Source: Vibrio quintilis
GTDB taxonomy: Bacteria > Pseudomonadota > Gammaproteobacteria > Enterobacterales > Vibrionaceae
NCBI RefSeq assembly: GCF_024529975.1
Contig: NZ_AP024898.1
Span: forward strand, 1,488,001 to 1,552,000
Reading direction: 5' to 3'
DNA length: 64,000 bases
Shown: positions 1 through 8,357 of the stretch, piece by piece
Numbering within the stretch: position 1 is the first letter of the stretch
How the letters are laid out: each line of letters begins with the position of its first letter
The notes under the pieces: model-generated
What the model saw: only the letters and a program-made list of their open reading frames with translations
The model's database searches: none
Told to the model about the DNA's origin: nothing
Position numbers and translations under genes: made by a program

Positions 1-290
1 TGCCATCTGTCATCATTCCTGTCGAAATTTAAAATACGATATTTTCGTCGTATTACAGATTACGATGGATAGGTGGACTTGAATAATCGCATTCTCGGCA
101 GAGAAAAACACACACCAATCCATTGAAAAATAACAATAAAATCTTCATCTGTGAGACATTCCTGATTTCACACTCACATTATTCGCAACATATCTAAGCA
201 CTCAGTGATCAGGCTTTTGACAAAATACGAATCATTCGTCATATTTTGCCTCAGCAAGGTGAATCAAAATCAACAGATCAGGAGAAAAGC

Positions 291-1049
291 ATGGGCACGG
301 CAAAGCAACCTCAACTGAAATCAAGAAAAAAGCCCAAACAATCCCGCTCTTCGGATTTGGTCGCTTCTATCCTGGAAGCCGCAATACAGGTGCTCAAAAA
401 TGAAGGCATCACCCGCTTCACGACAGCCCGTGTTGCCGAAAGAGCCGGGGTGAGCGTAGGCTCACTCTATCAATACTTTCCCAACAAGGCTTCCATTCTG
501 TTTCAGCTCCAGTCTGATGAATGGGAAGAAACGGCCGTCATGCTGAAACATATCCTGGCTGAAACATCTCTTTCTTATCGTGAGAGAATTCAACGTCTGG
601 TTTATACATTCATAAAATCTGAATGTGATGAAGCCAAAATCAGAACGGCACTTAGTGATGCCGCCCCTTTATTTCGGGACGCGCCAGAAGCCGAAGGCGT
701 TGGGGGGGAGATGCAAACAGCCTGCTCAGATTTTATCTGTGAAGTCCTGCCCAACTCAGATAATGAAATACAAACCACAGCAACAAGCGTATTTCGTATC
801 ACCGTCAGCGCCGTTGGTAAACGTTTTTCAGAAGAACCGCGGACAGCGGAAGAGATTAGTGCGTTTTCGCAGCATATTTCGGCCATGCTAATTGCGTATC
901 TGGATGCGCTGAAGTTGCAGGGACAGACGCCGGAAGTTAAAGCGGAATTTACGGGGGAGTTACGGGGACAGACACCAGGAAATTACGGGGACAGACGCCA
1001 GTATGACTGCCTTATAAAAACGTCTGTCCCGACAAAATTAACAAAATAA
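291..1049 (+). CDS. TetR/AcrR family transcriptional regulator with repeat-derived tail
   Basis: This is a one-component DNA-binding repressor of the TetR family. The N-terminal helix-turn-helix is clear at about residues 44-63 (FTTARVAERAGVSVGSLYQYF), after a basic leader rich in Lys and Arg. The rest is a helical ligand and dimer domain that I cannot assign to a ligand. The ATG at 291 is preferred because GGAG lies 7 nt upstream; a TTG at 246 in the same frame has no such site. The last 40 or so residues (GQTPEVKAE... onward) are encoded by copies of the GGGGACAGACGCC repeat that fills the DNA just downstream, so the natural C-terminus was probably replaced or extended by repeat insertion. 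No target gene is evident. Confidence 0.85.
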   Translation: MGTAKQPQLKSRKKPKQSRSSDLVASILEAAIQVLKNEGITRFTTARVAERAGVSVGSLYQYFPNKASILFQLQSDEWEETAVMLKHILAETSLSYRERIQRLVYTFIKSECDEAKIRTALSDAAPLFRDAPEAEGVGGEMQTACSDFICEVLPNSDNEIQTTATSVFRITVSAVGKRFSEEPRTAEEISAFSQHISAMLIAYLDALKLQGQTPEVKAEFTGELRGQTPGNYGDRRQYDCLIKTSVPTKLTK

Positions 1050-1165
1050 AAAACGAAGCGATAAAGACTGACGCAACGAGGACAGACACCTGAATGGCAC
1101 CGGATTAAAGTGTCCGGATTAAAGTGTCTGTCCCCGTAAAAAGAGCGTCTGTCCCCGTAAGAACT
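918..1165. repeat. Cluster of GGGGACAGACRCC repeats in both orientations
   Basis: At least seven copies of a GGGGACAGAC(A/G)CC motif or its complement (GTCTGTCCCCG) lie within 250 bp. The first three are inside the end of the TetR gene and the rest are in the gap before the Crp-like gene. The same motif recurs through the window near 17.9, 22.4, 31.3, 33.3, 34.7, 37.7, 49.4, 57.9 and 59.0 kb, commonly beside transposase remnants. Opposed copies could pair in RNA and act as a terminator after the TetR gene. Confidence 0.75.
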
Positions 1166-1224
1166 CCCCGTAAGAAAAGAACCTGTCAGCACCATTTATC
1201 CAAAATTGCCACACCAGTTAAACT

Positions 1225-1842
1225 ATGATTAAATTTCCCGGTATTTCAGCCCACTCATCAACTCAGAATACCGAAAAAATGTTTGACTCTTTTCAGCAAC
1301 AACTGACCGACCATCATTTTACCGCATCAGAAATCGAACAAATGATGCAATCAGCCAGACTGATCGAGCTGCCAACCCGCCATATTTTGCTCAATCAGGG
1401 TGACATTGCCCGGGAGATCTGTTTTATCCTGCAGGGAATTTGTCATGCCGTCTATTTAACCGGCCAGGGCAAAGCATTCAGCAAAGAATTCTGGTGGGAG
1501 AACGACTGGATCATCGGGTTTGAAAGCCTCATCCGGCAACAACCTTCACCTTATTTAATCGAATCTCTGACACCCTGCACACTGGTTACCCTCCCCATTG
1601 AAACCCTCTGGCGATGGCGCGAACAAAAGCACGGCATCTATCTCAAACTGCTTGAAACCCAACTCATCCATAAAGAGCACAAAGAACGCTTCATGCTGCT
1701 CTATTCTCCACAAGAACGGTATCAGTTATTTCGTGAGCATTTTCCGGATTTGCTTGAGCGCCTTAGCGATTATCAGATTGCCGCTTACTTAGGCATTACT
1801 CCTGTCAGTCTGAGTCGAATAAAAAAGCGCTGTAAAAATTAA
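1225..1842 (+). CDS. Crp/Fnr family transcriptional regulator
   Basis: A 205-residue cyclic-nucleotide-binding-fold regulator. The beta-roll is seen at about residues 45-120 (RHILLNQGDIAREICFILQG, then FWWENDWIIGFESL). A short C-terminal helix-turn-helix (YQIAAYLGITPVSLSRIKKR) ends the protein. The Arg and Ser that bind cAMP in Crp are not obvious, and there is no Fnr-type cysteine cluster, so it probably senses something else or acts like the ligand-free members of the family. Translation may start at 1225 or at the ATG at 1279; neither has a strong ribosome binding site. It precedes a GNAT gene on the same strand by 70 bases and may regulate it. Confidence 0.8.
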   Translation: MIKFPGISAHSSTQNTEKMFDSFQQQLTDHHFTASEIEQMMQSARLIELPTRHILLNQGDIAREICFILQGICHAVYLTGQGKAFSKEFWWENDWIIGFESLIRQQPSPYLIESLTPCTLVTLPIETLWRWREQKHGIYLKLLETQLIHKEHKERFMLLYSPQERYQLFREHFPDLLERLSDYQIAAYLGITPVSLSRIKKRCKN

Positions 1843-1912
1843 CCATTGTTAATGCATTGTGCAGGCTGAATTGCTAAATTCAGCCTATCTGACACTTTCA
1901 AATGAAGACACA

Positions 1913-2362
1913 ATGATCACCTGGCAATTTCTCCCCTTTTCTCAGTTAACCACAACGCAGCTTTACCAGTTACTCAAACTCAGAGTGGATATATTCGTCG
2001 TGGAACAAACCTGCCCGTATCCGGAGCTGGATGACAAAGATCATCAACCCGGCGTCCACCATCTGCTGGGCTATCAGGACGATCAGCTCATCGCCTGTGC
2101 CCGCCTGTTACCTAAAGGGCTCAGCTACCCATCGGTCAGTATCGGCCGTGTCGCTATTCTGGAAACAAAACGCGGTGGCACAGGGCATCAGCTCATGGCG
2201 CAGGCACTGAAACACTGTGAATCACTCTGGCCGGGAGAGACGATCGAAATCGGCGCTCAGAAACATCTGGCTGATTTCTATGGAAAACATGGATTTGTCC
2301 AAACATCATCCATGTATCTCGAAGATGATATTCCTCATATTGATATGAAGCTGAAGAAGTAA
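1913..2362 (+). CDS. GNAT family N-acetyltransferase, ElaA-like
   Basis: A 149-residue acetyl-CoA-dependent acyltransferase. From the ATG at 1913 the sequence reads MITWQFLPFSQLTTTQLYQL and then VVEQTCPYPELDDKDH, the pattern of ElaA proteins. The acetyl-CoA-binding segment is at SIGRVAILETKRGGTGHQLM, about residues 80-100, with an R-GxG-type loop. An upstream GTG at 1859 would add 18 residues not seen in the family. The substrate of ElaA proteins is not established. About 145 bases without a gene separate it from the transporter operon. Confidence 0.85.
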   Translation: MITWQFLPFSQLTTTQLYQLLKLRVDIFVVEQTCPYPELDDKDHQPGVHHLLGYQDDQLIACARLLPKGLSYPSVSIGRVAILETKRGGTGHQLMAQALKHCESLWPGETIEIGAQKHLADFYGKHGFVQTSSMYLEDDIPHIDMKLKK

Positions 2363-2506
2363 AGCACCAGCTGTACACCCAAAACCGAATTGAAAACTTT
2401 CGTGAACAATTGATGACATTTGCACCTATGTGCAAACCTGTCATCCCGTTGTCATACATCACTTTTAGTTTAGAACTCATCCGATAATCAGTCCGTGCGA
2501 TGAGTC

Positions 2507-4330
2507 ATGAGTACAGTGATAAACCCTCACCATAAAATCTATTGGTGGCAACAGGTTAACCGAAAAATAAGCATTGCAAAGCAGGAGCCTGCCAACCTGA
2601 TTGGTATTGTTTTGCTGGGACTATTTGCGTATTTAATCGCCGCCCCCGTCATTTCAATTCTGACTAATTCAGCACTGGTTCAGGCGGGTGACAGCACACG
2701 GGTTCATGCCGCAGAAGGCACCTTCACCAGCTACTATGTTACCCGGGCAATGACCTCCCGGATGTCAGAACTTCTGCTCTGGCGGCCACTGATGCATACA
2801 CTGTCCATTTCAGTGACGGCTGTCCTCTGTTCCGTCGCTGTTGGCATTTTACTCGCCTGGTTGATCAACCGGACCAACCTGAAAGGGAAAAAATGGTTTG
2901 CGACCGCTTTAATTATCCCTTTTATGCTGCCAACCTGGACCTTCGCACTGGCGTGGAACACCATTTTTAAAAACCGGACAATTGGCGGACAGCCGGGCTG
3001 GCTGGAAGCTCTGGGCGTTCAGGTTCCTGACCATTTCGCCTATGGCTTTTTCCCGGTAGTCATCATTCTTTCAGTTCACTATATTCCGCTGGTCATTTTA
3101 ATTGTCGGCAACGCCCTGAAACGGCTGGACGGACAGCTGGAAGAATGCGCCAGAATCCTCAAAGCATCCCGCAGAACAATCGCATTCAAAATCATTCTGC
3201 CACTGGTTCGTCCGGCAATTCTCTCTTCGGCGCTGCTGATCTTTGCTGACTGCATCGGTGAATTTGCGGTGCCTTATATTCTGGGCCTGCCGGTCCACTA
3301 TGACACCTTAGCCACCGGCCTTTACCGTTCCATCGATTCACGTCAGACCGGTGTCGCTGCCGTACTCGCCGGTGTGATTATGCTGATTGGTGTGATCACC
3401 TTATTGATTGACACCCGGATGATGCGCGAAGCGCGTCGCTTCGTAACCGTGGGCGGCAAGGGACAAACCGCACATCAACATAATCTGGGCAAACTGCAAT
3501 GGCTCATGGTGAGCTTTGTGATCGTGTTTATTCTTTGCAGTGTCATCACGCCGCTGCTCACCCTGTTCTTATCCACTGTCATGATCCTGCCCGGCCGGTT
3601 TAGCGCAGATAACTTTACCCTCGATTACTGGATAGGACACAATCTCGATACGATTGCCCTGCACAACGGGATATTGCTGACCCCCGAATTCTGGCATGCT
3701 GCGTGGAACACACTGTGGATTGTCGGCAGTGCCTCAGTCTGTGCCGGTATCTTCGGCTTACTGGTTGGCTACGCTGTGATGCGGACCTCATTTCCGCTGA
3801 TCAGTCAAAGCCTGAGACAAATTACTTTTCTGCCCTATCTGGTGCCGGGCATCGCGTTTGCTGCGGCTTATCTTTCGCTGTTTGCAGTCCCCACCGGTCC
3901 TATTCCGGCCCTTTATGGAACACCGGCAATCCTGATTCTGGCACTGATCGCTGAAAAAATGCCCTTCGCCAGCCGCTCCGGGATTGCGGCAATGACCCAG
4001 CTGGGTAAAGAATCTGAAGAAGCGGCCCGGATTGCCGGTGCCGGGTGGATCACACGCATCACCCGGATTATTACCCCGATTCAGGCCGGTCCATTAACCA
4101 CAAGTATCCTGCTGCCGTTTATCTCCGGAATAAAGGGCGTCAGTCTGTTTATTATCCTTGCCATTCCGGCAACCGACGTTCTCACCACTTACTCGCTGAG
4201 ATTAATCGATTATAACTACGATCAGGCTGCCAATGCTGTCGTGTTGATGATTGCCTGTCTCGCACTGGGCGGAACGATTCTGATCCAGAAAATATCGGGA
4301 ACCGGACTGAGCCAGGGACTGGAGAGTTAA
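2507..4330 (+). CDS. ABC transporter permease, two fused permease domains (AfuB/FbpB type)
   Basis: A 607-residue inner-membrane protein with about 12 transmembrane segments in two homologous halves. Each half has an EAA cytoplasmic loop that contacts the ATPase: EECARILKASRRTIAFKI near residue 210 and EEAARIAGAGWITRITRI near residue 505. This fused layout is typical of Fe(III)-type importers (FbpB, SfuB) and of the hexose-phosphate importer AfuB. The stop codon is followed one base later by the ATPase start, so the two are co-translated. The downstream phosphatases and LacI regulator argue for an organic phosphate or sugar phosphate rather than ferric iron; this is inference. Confidence 0.88.
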   Translation: MSTVINPHHKIYWWQQVNRKISIAKQEPANLIGIVLLGLFAYLIAAPVISILTNSALVQAGDSTRVHAAEGTFTSYYVTRAMTSRMSELLLWRPLMHTLSISVTAVLCSVAVGILLAWLINRTNLKGKKWFATALIIPFMLPTWTFALAWNTIFKNRTIGGQPGWLEALGVQVPDHFAYGFFPVVIILSVHYIPLVILIVGNALKRLDGQLEECARILKASRRTIAFKIILPLVRPAILSSALLIFADCIGEFAVPYILGLPVHYDTLATGLYRSIDSRQTGVAAVLAGVIMLIGVITLLIDTRMMREARRFVTVGGKGQTAHQHNLGKLQWLMVSFVIVFILCSVITPLLTLFLSTVMILPGRFSADNFTLDYWIGHNLDTIALHNGILLTPEFWHAAWNTLWIVGSASVCAGIFGLLVGYAVMRTSFPLISQSLRQITFLPYLVPGIAFAAAYLSLFAVPTGPIPALYGTPAILILALIAEKMPFASRSGIAAMTQLGKESEEAARIAGAGWITRITRIITPIQAGPLTTSILLPFISGIKGVSLFIILAIPATDVLTTYSLRLIDYNYDQAANAVVLMIACLALGGTILIQKISGTGLSQGLES

Positions 4331-4331
4331 C

Positions 4332-5606
4332 ATGCCATCAATTCAGCTCAATCAACTGGTGAAACAGTATTCACCCGCTTCAAAACCAGCGGTCAACCAT
4401 TTGTCACTGACAATCGAAGACGGTGAATTCATGTGCCTGTTGGGACCATCAGGATGCGGAAAAACCACTATCCTGCGCATGATTGCCGGAATCGAATATG
4501 CGTCCGGCGGTGAGATCGTGATCGGCGACCGGCAGGTCGATTCAATTGCCAGCGGCACTTTTATTGCGCCGGAACAACGCAACATCGGGCTGGTATTTCA
4601 GAGCTACGCGCTCTGGCCACATATGACCGTCGAAGAGAATGTCGACTTTGGTCTGCGCATCCAGAAGATGGCAAAATCTGAACGACAGACCATTTGTCTG
4701 GATGTGATGAAAACTTTACGCATCGACCAGTATGCCGACCGTTATCCTTCGCAACTTTCGGGTGGGCAACAACAACGGGTCGCGCTGGCAAGAATGCTGG
4801 CCATCAATCCAAAGGTATTGCTGCTGGATGAACCCCTCTCTAATCTCGATGCCACACTGCGACTGGAAATGCGTAAAGAGCTGCGCCGGATCCACCAGAA
4901 TTACGGCACCACCATCGTCTTTGTCAGTCACGATCAGTGGGAAGCGATGACCCTCGCGACCCGGATTGCGGTACTGAATCAGGGAGAGTTACAACAGGTT
5001 GGCACACCCGATGAGATTTATGCCCGGCCGACAAATCGTTTTGTGGCGGAATTCATCGGCAATCCAAAGATGAATCTGGTCAATCTCTCCGGCAGCACCT
5101 CCGCACTGGCAAACATACTGCGCGCCTGTCCCGGCACAGAGCACGCCACCTGCTGTGGGATCCGCCCGGAAGACATCCGGTTGCACTGTCTGTCCTCAGA
5201 AGCCTGTCTGTCCTCAGAAGCCTTGTCCTTAGAAAACCGGCCCTTAACAGAGTGCCTGTCCCCGGAAGATGGCCCGAAAGAAAATCATGCAGGACAGGCA
5301 TTGCCAGCCACGATCGAAAATATTATTCCCACCGGCGGCAGCTGGGTGATTGAAGTCAGCTGCCTCGGCGAAACACTGGTCCATTCAACACAACTTCGTC
5401 CCGGCTGGCTGGAAGGACAGACACTTCTGTGCGAATTGCCCCATGATGCGCTGCACTTCTTTGATGACCAGGGCCGGCGGGTTTCACGATCGTCAGAAGC
5501 ACTGGCGTCAGAATCGATGTCGGCTCCGGATAATGTGACCCATTTATACCCAAACAATACATCAACACACCAAACCACCACAGATTCTCACTTTTACAGG
5601 GATTGA
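4332..5606 (+). CDS. ABC transporter ATP-binding protein (AfuC/FbpC type) with repeat insertion
   Basis: The energising subunit of the importer. Visible motifs are Walker A GPSGCGKTT (about residue 38), Q-loop VFQSYALWPH, signature LSGGQQQR, Walker B LLLDEPLSNLD and H-loop VSHD. These are followed by a C-terminal TOBE/OB-type region (ATCCGIRPEDIRL). At 424 residues it is some 70 longer than usual family members. The excess lies in a Ser/Glu/Cys/Leu-rich insert after RPEDIRL, encoded by tandem copies of a CTGTCTGTCCTCAGAAGC unit, and in a loose C-terminal tail. The catalytic domain is intact, so the protein is probably still active. Its stop overlaps the start region of the binding-protein gene. 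Confidence 0.87.
   Translation: MPSIQLNQLVKQYSPASKPAVNHLSLTIEDGEFMCLLGPSGCGKTTILRMIAGIEYASGGEIVIGDRQVDSIASGTFIAPEQRNIGLVFQSYALWPHMTVEENVDFGLRIQKMAKSERQTICLDVMKTLRIDQYADRYPSQLSGGQQQRVALARMLAINPKVLLLDEPLSNLDATLRLEMRKELRRIHQNYGTTIVFVSHDQWEAMTLATRIAVLNQGELQQVGTPDEIYARPTNRFVAEFIGNPKMNLVNLSGSTSALANILRACPGTEHATCCGIRPEDIRLHCLSSEACLSSEALSLENRPLTECLSPEDGPKENHAGQALPATIENIIPTGGSWVIEVSCLGETLVHSTQLRPGWLEGQTLLCELPHDALHFFDDQGRRVSRSSEALASESMSAPDNVTHLYPNNTSTHQTTTDSHFYRD
5186..5290. repeat. In-frame repeat insertion inside the transporter ATPase gene
   Basis: Two perfect tandem copies of CTGTCTGTCCTCAGAAGC (5186-5203 and 5204-5221) are followed by diverged units ending in GTGCCTGTCCCCGG. They encode HCLSSEACLSSEALSLENRP and the following residues. 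The unit resembles the TGCCTGTCC(C/T)CG motif dispersed in intergenic DNA of this window. It sits in the regulatory C-terminal domain, where length changes are tolerated, and keeps the reading frame. Confidence 0.7.
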
Positions 5607-5608
5607 TT

Positions 5609-6757
5609 ATGACGTTGAAACATGCTGTTTTGAAATCACCGGTTTTGAAATCAACGGTATTAAAAACCGGCGTATTGGCTGCGATTTTAGGTCTGAGCAT
5701 CACTTCCGCCCATGCAGGCAGTGATTTTGATTTGACAGCGCTGATCCGGGCCGCAAAAAAAGAAGCGCCGATCACCGTGTACGACTCAACCGGTAAAATC
5801 GTCAAACAGGCGAAGGCCTTCACTAAAAAATATGGCGTCACGGCAGTTGGTATCAAAGCCAAAGCACCACAAATTCTGGAAATTGTCAGCCGGGAAGCGC
5901 AGGCACATAACGTTAAATCTGATGTGGTGATGCTGGCGGATGCCCCGGCTGGTATTGAACAATTGCTGAAGAAGCATTATGTCACCAGCTGGGTGCCGGA
6001 TGATCTGAAAGCCGATATCCCGACCGGGTTTCAAGACCCGCTGACGGTGATTCAGGCGCCGAATGTCTGGGCTTACAACACCGCACTTTATCGTGACTGT
6101 CCCGTTAAGAATATCTGGCAACTGACACTGCCTGAATGGCATGGAAAAATCGCCATGCAGGATCCGCTGGGCAAACCGTCATACACCGACTGGTTCAACC
6201 AAATGTCAATGCACTATGACCAGCAGGTTGCTGATGCCTATCAGGCTCAGTTCGGTCATCCGCTGAAAACCGATGAAGCATCAGCCACCGCCGCATTTGT
6301 TAAAGCGCTGGCAGAAAACTCGCCACTGCTAACCAATTCCGACAGCAAAGCTGCGGCAGCCGTCGGGGCTCCGGATGTCAAAACCAGCTTTATGGGACTG
6401 ATCAGCACCGCGAAATTCCGCAAAAATAAAGACGGGATGAAACTCGGTTTATGTACCGGACTTAAGCCATTCACCGGCTGGAGTTATCCAAGTCTCGGCT
6501 TCATCACAAAGGGGACAGACAGTCCAAACGCCGCCAGACTCTTCATCCATTACATGCTGACCAGTGAAGGCATCGCCCCACAGGGTGTTGACGGAAAAAT
6601 GTCCACCAACCGCTCCGTTCACCTGCCGGCAAATGAAGCCTCCGGCATTGCACATCATCTGGATGAAATTATGACTTACCACACCTCAACCGCAGAGTCA
6701 GACTGGGTAAACCGTCAGGACTGGCAGGATTTGTGGAGTCTGAGTTATCAACAGTAA
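5609..6757 (+). CDS. ABC transporter periplasmic substrate-binding protein (AfuA/FbpA type)
   Basis: A 382-residue exported binding protein. A positively charged N-terminus, a hydrophobic stretch (GVLAAILGLSITSAHA) and cleavage after AHA form a standard signal peptide; the codons just before it contain tandem VLKS/T repeats. The mature part begins with an ITVYDSTGKI segment and matches the Fe(III)-type extracellular solute-binding family, which includes AfuA. The paired Tyr residues that bind iron in FbpA (a YY motif near the C-terminus) are not obvious, which fits a non-iron substrate. The ATG at 5609 has AGGGA 8 nt upstream, overlapping the end of the ATPase gene. Confidence 0.85.
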   Translation: MTLKHAVLKSPVLKSTVLKTGVLAAILGLSITSAHAGSDFDLTALIRAAKKEAPITVYDSTGKIVKQAKAFTKKYGVTAVGIKAKAPQILEIVSREAQAHNVKSDVVMLADAPAGIEQLLKKHYVTSWVPDDLKADIPTGFQDPLTVIQAPNVWAYNTALYRDCPVKNIWQLTLPEWHGKIAMQDPLGKPSYTDWFNQMSMHYDQQVADAYQAQFGHPLKTDEASATAAFVKALAENSPLLTNSDSKAAAAVGAPDVKTSFMGLISTAKFRKNKDGMKLGLCTGLKPFTGWSYPSLGFITKGTDSPNAARLFIHYMLTSEGIAPQGVDGKMSTNRSVHLPANEASGIAHHLDEIMTYHTSTAESDWVNRQDWQDLWSLSYQQ

Positions 6758-6839
6758 ACCGGCAAAAGAAGCGGCCGGACATGAGCCGGCCTGTACCGAT
6801 GGGAAGACAACCTCCCGTCTCACAACCAGGGAATTGAAC

Positions 6840-7676
6840 TTGAACGACACTGAACTATCTGCCCGTGAGCAACATCTCCACCAACTGGTCCGCTCGGCCG
6901 GTCAGCTTGCACTGCGCTATTTCCGCCAGCGGGAACCGGGAAGCTACACCTTAAAAGGTCATCAGGATTTTTTAACCGAAGCGGATGGTCTGGTTGAAGC
7001 GCACATTCGCAGCGCGATTGCGCAACGTTTCCCCGGTGATAACATTCTCGGCGAAGAGAGCGGCGGCGATGTGCAGCAGTCACCACTTTGGGTGATTGAT
7101 CCGATTGACGGCACAGCAAACTTTGCCCGTGGCGTTGAACATTTCTGCGTCTCCATAGCATTTTACACCGGCGGTCATACTGAGCTGGGGGCGATTTATA
7201 ACCCGGCAACACAAGAGTGCTATCTGGCCCGCCGCAATCATTATGCGCTCAAAACAGATGCCACCGGTCACCCGCAACCGATTCACGTCTCGCATACCCC
7301 GGACATCACGCAGGCAACCATTGAACTGGGCTGGTCGACCCGTGTGCCTCAGCCTCAGTATTTACAGGTACTGGAACAGCTGCTGACCCGGGGCGCGAAT
7401 GTGAAGCGCTGCGGCTCCGGCGCGCTGGCACTCGCCTGGGTAGCAGAAGGCAGGACAGATGGTTATGCCGAATTACATATGAATGCCTGGGATTGTCTGG
7501 CCGGATTACTGCTGGTTCAGGAAGCCGGTGGCATCACCGGCCATTTCCCTGCCGGTGTCCGGGACATTTTCCGCGGCGGTCCGGTGATCGCAGCGACACC
7601 ATGTGTCGGCGCTGTATTTTCACTGGCAGCCGACATCCCTCTGATTCAATCTGAAGAAAGTGAATGTATCTCATGA
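6840..7676 (+). CDS. Inositol monophosphatase family protein
   Basis: A Mg2+-dependent sugar- or polyol-phosphate phosphatase of the IMPase/CysQ fold. Metal-binding motifs are seen in order: GEESGG (about residue 65), DPIDGTANFARG (about 85-96) and WDCLAGLLLVQEAGG (about 220). Length (278 residues) is normal. I prefer the TTG at 6840, 7 nt after AGGGA; a TTG at 6834 is the alternative. Its end overlaps the next gene by 4 bases (ATGA). Sitting directly behind an importer, it probably dephosphorylates the imported compound in the cytoplasm, but the substrate cannot be read from sequence. Confidence 0.88.
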   Translation: MNDTELSAREQHLHQLVRSAGQLALRYFRQREPGSYTLKGHQDFLTEADGLVEAHIRSAIAQRFPGDNILGEESGGDVQQSPLWVIDPIDGTANFARGVEHFCVSIAFYTGGHTELGAIYNPATQECYLARRNHYALKTDATGHPQPIHVSHTPDITQATIELGWSTRVPQPQYLQVLEQLLTRGANVKRCGSGALALAWVAEGRTDGYAELHMNAWDCLAGLLLVQEAGGITGHFPAGVRDIFRGGPVIAATPCVGAVFSLAADIPLIQSEESECIS

Positions 7677-8347
7677 GTGAAGTTAAACGTTATCCACGCC
7701 CATTGATCAGCCTGATACAGGCGGATATTCCCAACTGGCACGTCGATCTTTATATCGGAGAGTCTGCCGGTGTGTCGGATCCGGATCTGCTCCGGGAATT
7801 TGGCATCAAAGTTGTATTGAACTGTGCCGTCAATCTGGATATTAATCTGGTCAGTCAGCCTGAAGCCAATCGCCCGGCGGGTGTATTCGATTATGGTTCA
7901 GGCCCGGTTCGCTATTACAAAGTCGGCCTGATCGACGGCCCCGGTAATACACCGGAAATGATGTTTGCCGGTTATTGCATGCTGAAATCCGCACTGGACC
8001 AGACCATACCGGACAAACCATCCTATAAAAACCGCGACAAAGGCAATGTGCTGGTGAATTGCCGTGGTGGCCGCAGCCGTTCCGTCACTGTGGTCGCCAT
8101 CTTTCTGCATCTTGAGTTTCCGCAGCTTTATCCGACACTGGATGCCGCAATTCACCATATCCGTCAAACCCGCGAACTTCATCCCGATGAGTGGTTTGAA
8201 ACACCCAAACCCCAGATGATAGAACTGGCACAGGCAACCGTGACTATGGTAAAAACACTGAGGCAGTCAGCTTTATTGCCATCGCCGGAATCATCATCGT
8301 CAGGATTTGTTGATCTGAAATCAGAGCAAGCATCATTCACGGAATAG
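7673..8347 (+). CDS. Dual-specificity-type protein or phosphoinositide phosphatase
   Basis: A 224-residue cysteine phosphatase. The active-site loop is NCRGGRSRS (C-x5-R), followed by the usual helix SVTVVAIFLHLE. An upstream Asp in DGPGNTPEMM is a candidate general acid. The ATG at 7673 overlaps the phosphatase stop as ATGA, so translation is coupled. Bacterial members act on phosphoproteins, phosphoinositides or sugar phosphates. A second phosphatase of a different fold in the same operon suggests a substrate with more than one phosphate, such as a polyphosphorylated inositol; this is inference. Confidence 0.8.
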   Translation: MSEVKRYPRPLISLIQADIPNWHVDLYIGESAGVSDPDLLREFGIKVVLNCAVNLDINLVSQPEANRPAGVFDYGSGPVRYYKVGLIDGPGNTPEMMFAGYCMLKSALDQTIPDKPSYKNRDKGNVLVNCRGGRSRSVTVVAIFLHLEFPQLYPTLDAAIHHIRQTRELHPDEWFETPKPQMIELAQATVTMVKTLRQSALLPSPESSSSGFVDLKSEQASFTE

Positions 8348-8357
8348 TCGCCTACTT

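Noticed and set aside
5285..5862. Minus-strand frames opposite the ATPase and binding-protein genes
   Set aside because: They mirror real coding sequence and have no binding site.
2507..6757. Ferric iron importer FbpABC
   Set aside because: No Fur box seen upstream, the binding-protein YY iron motif is not evident, and the operon continues with phosphatases and a LacI regulator.
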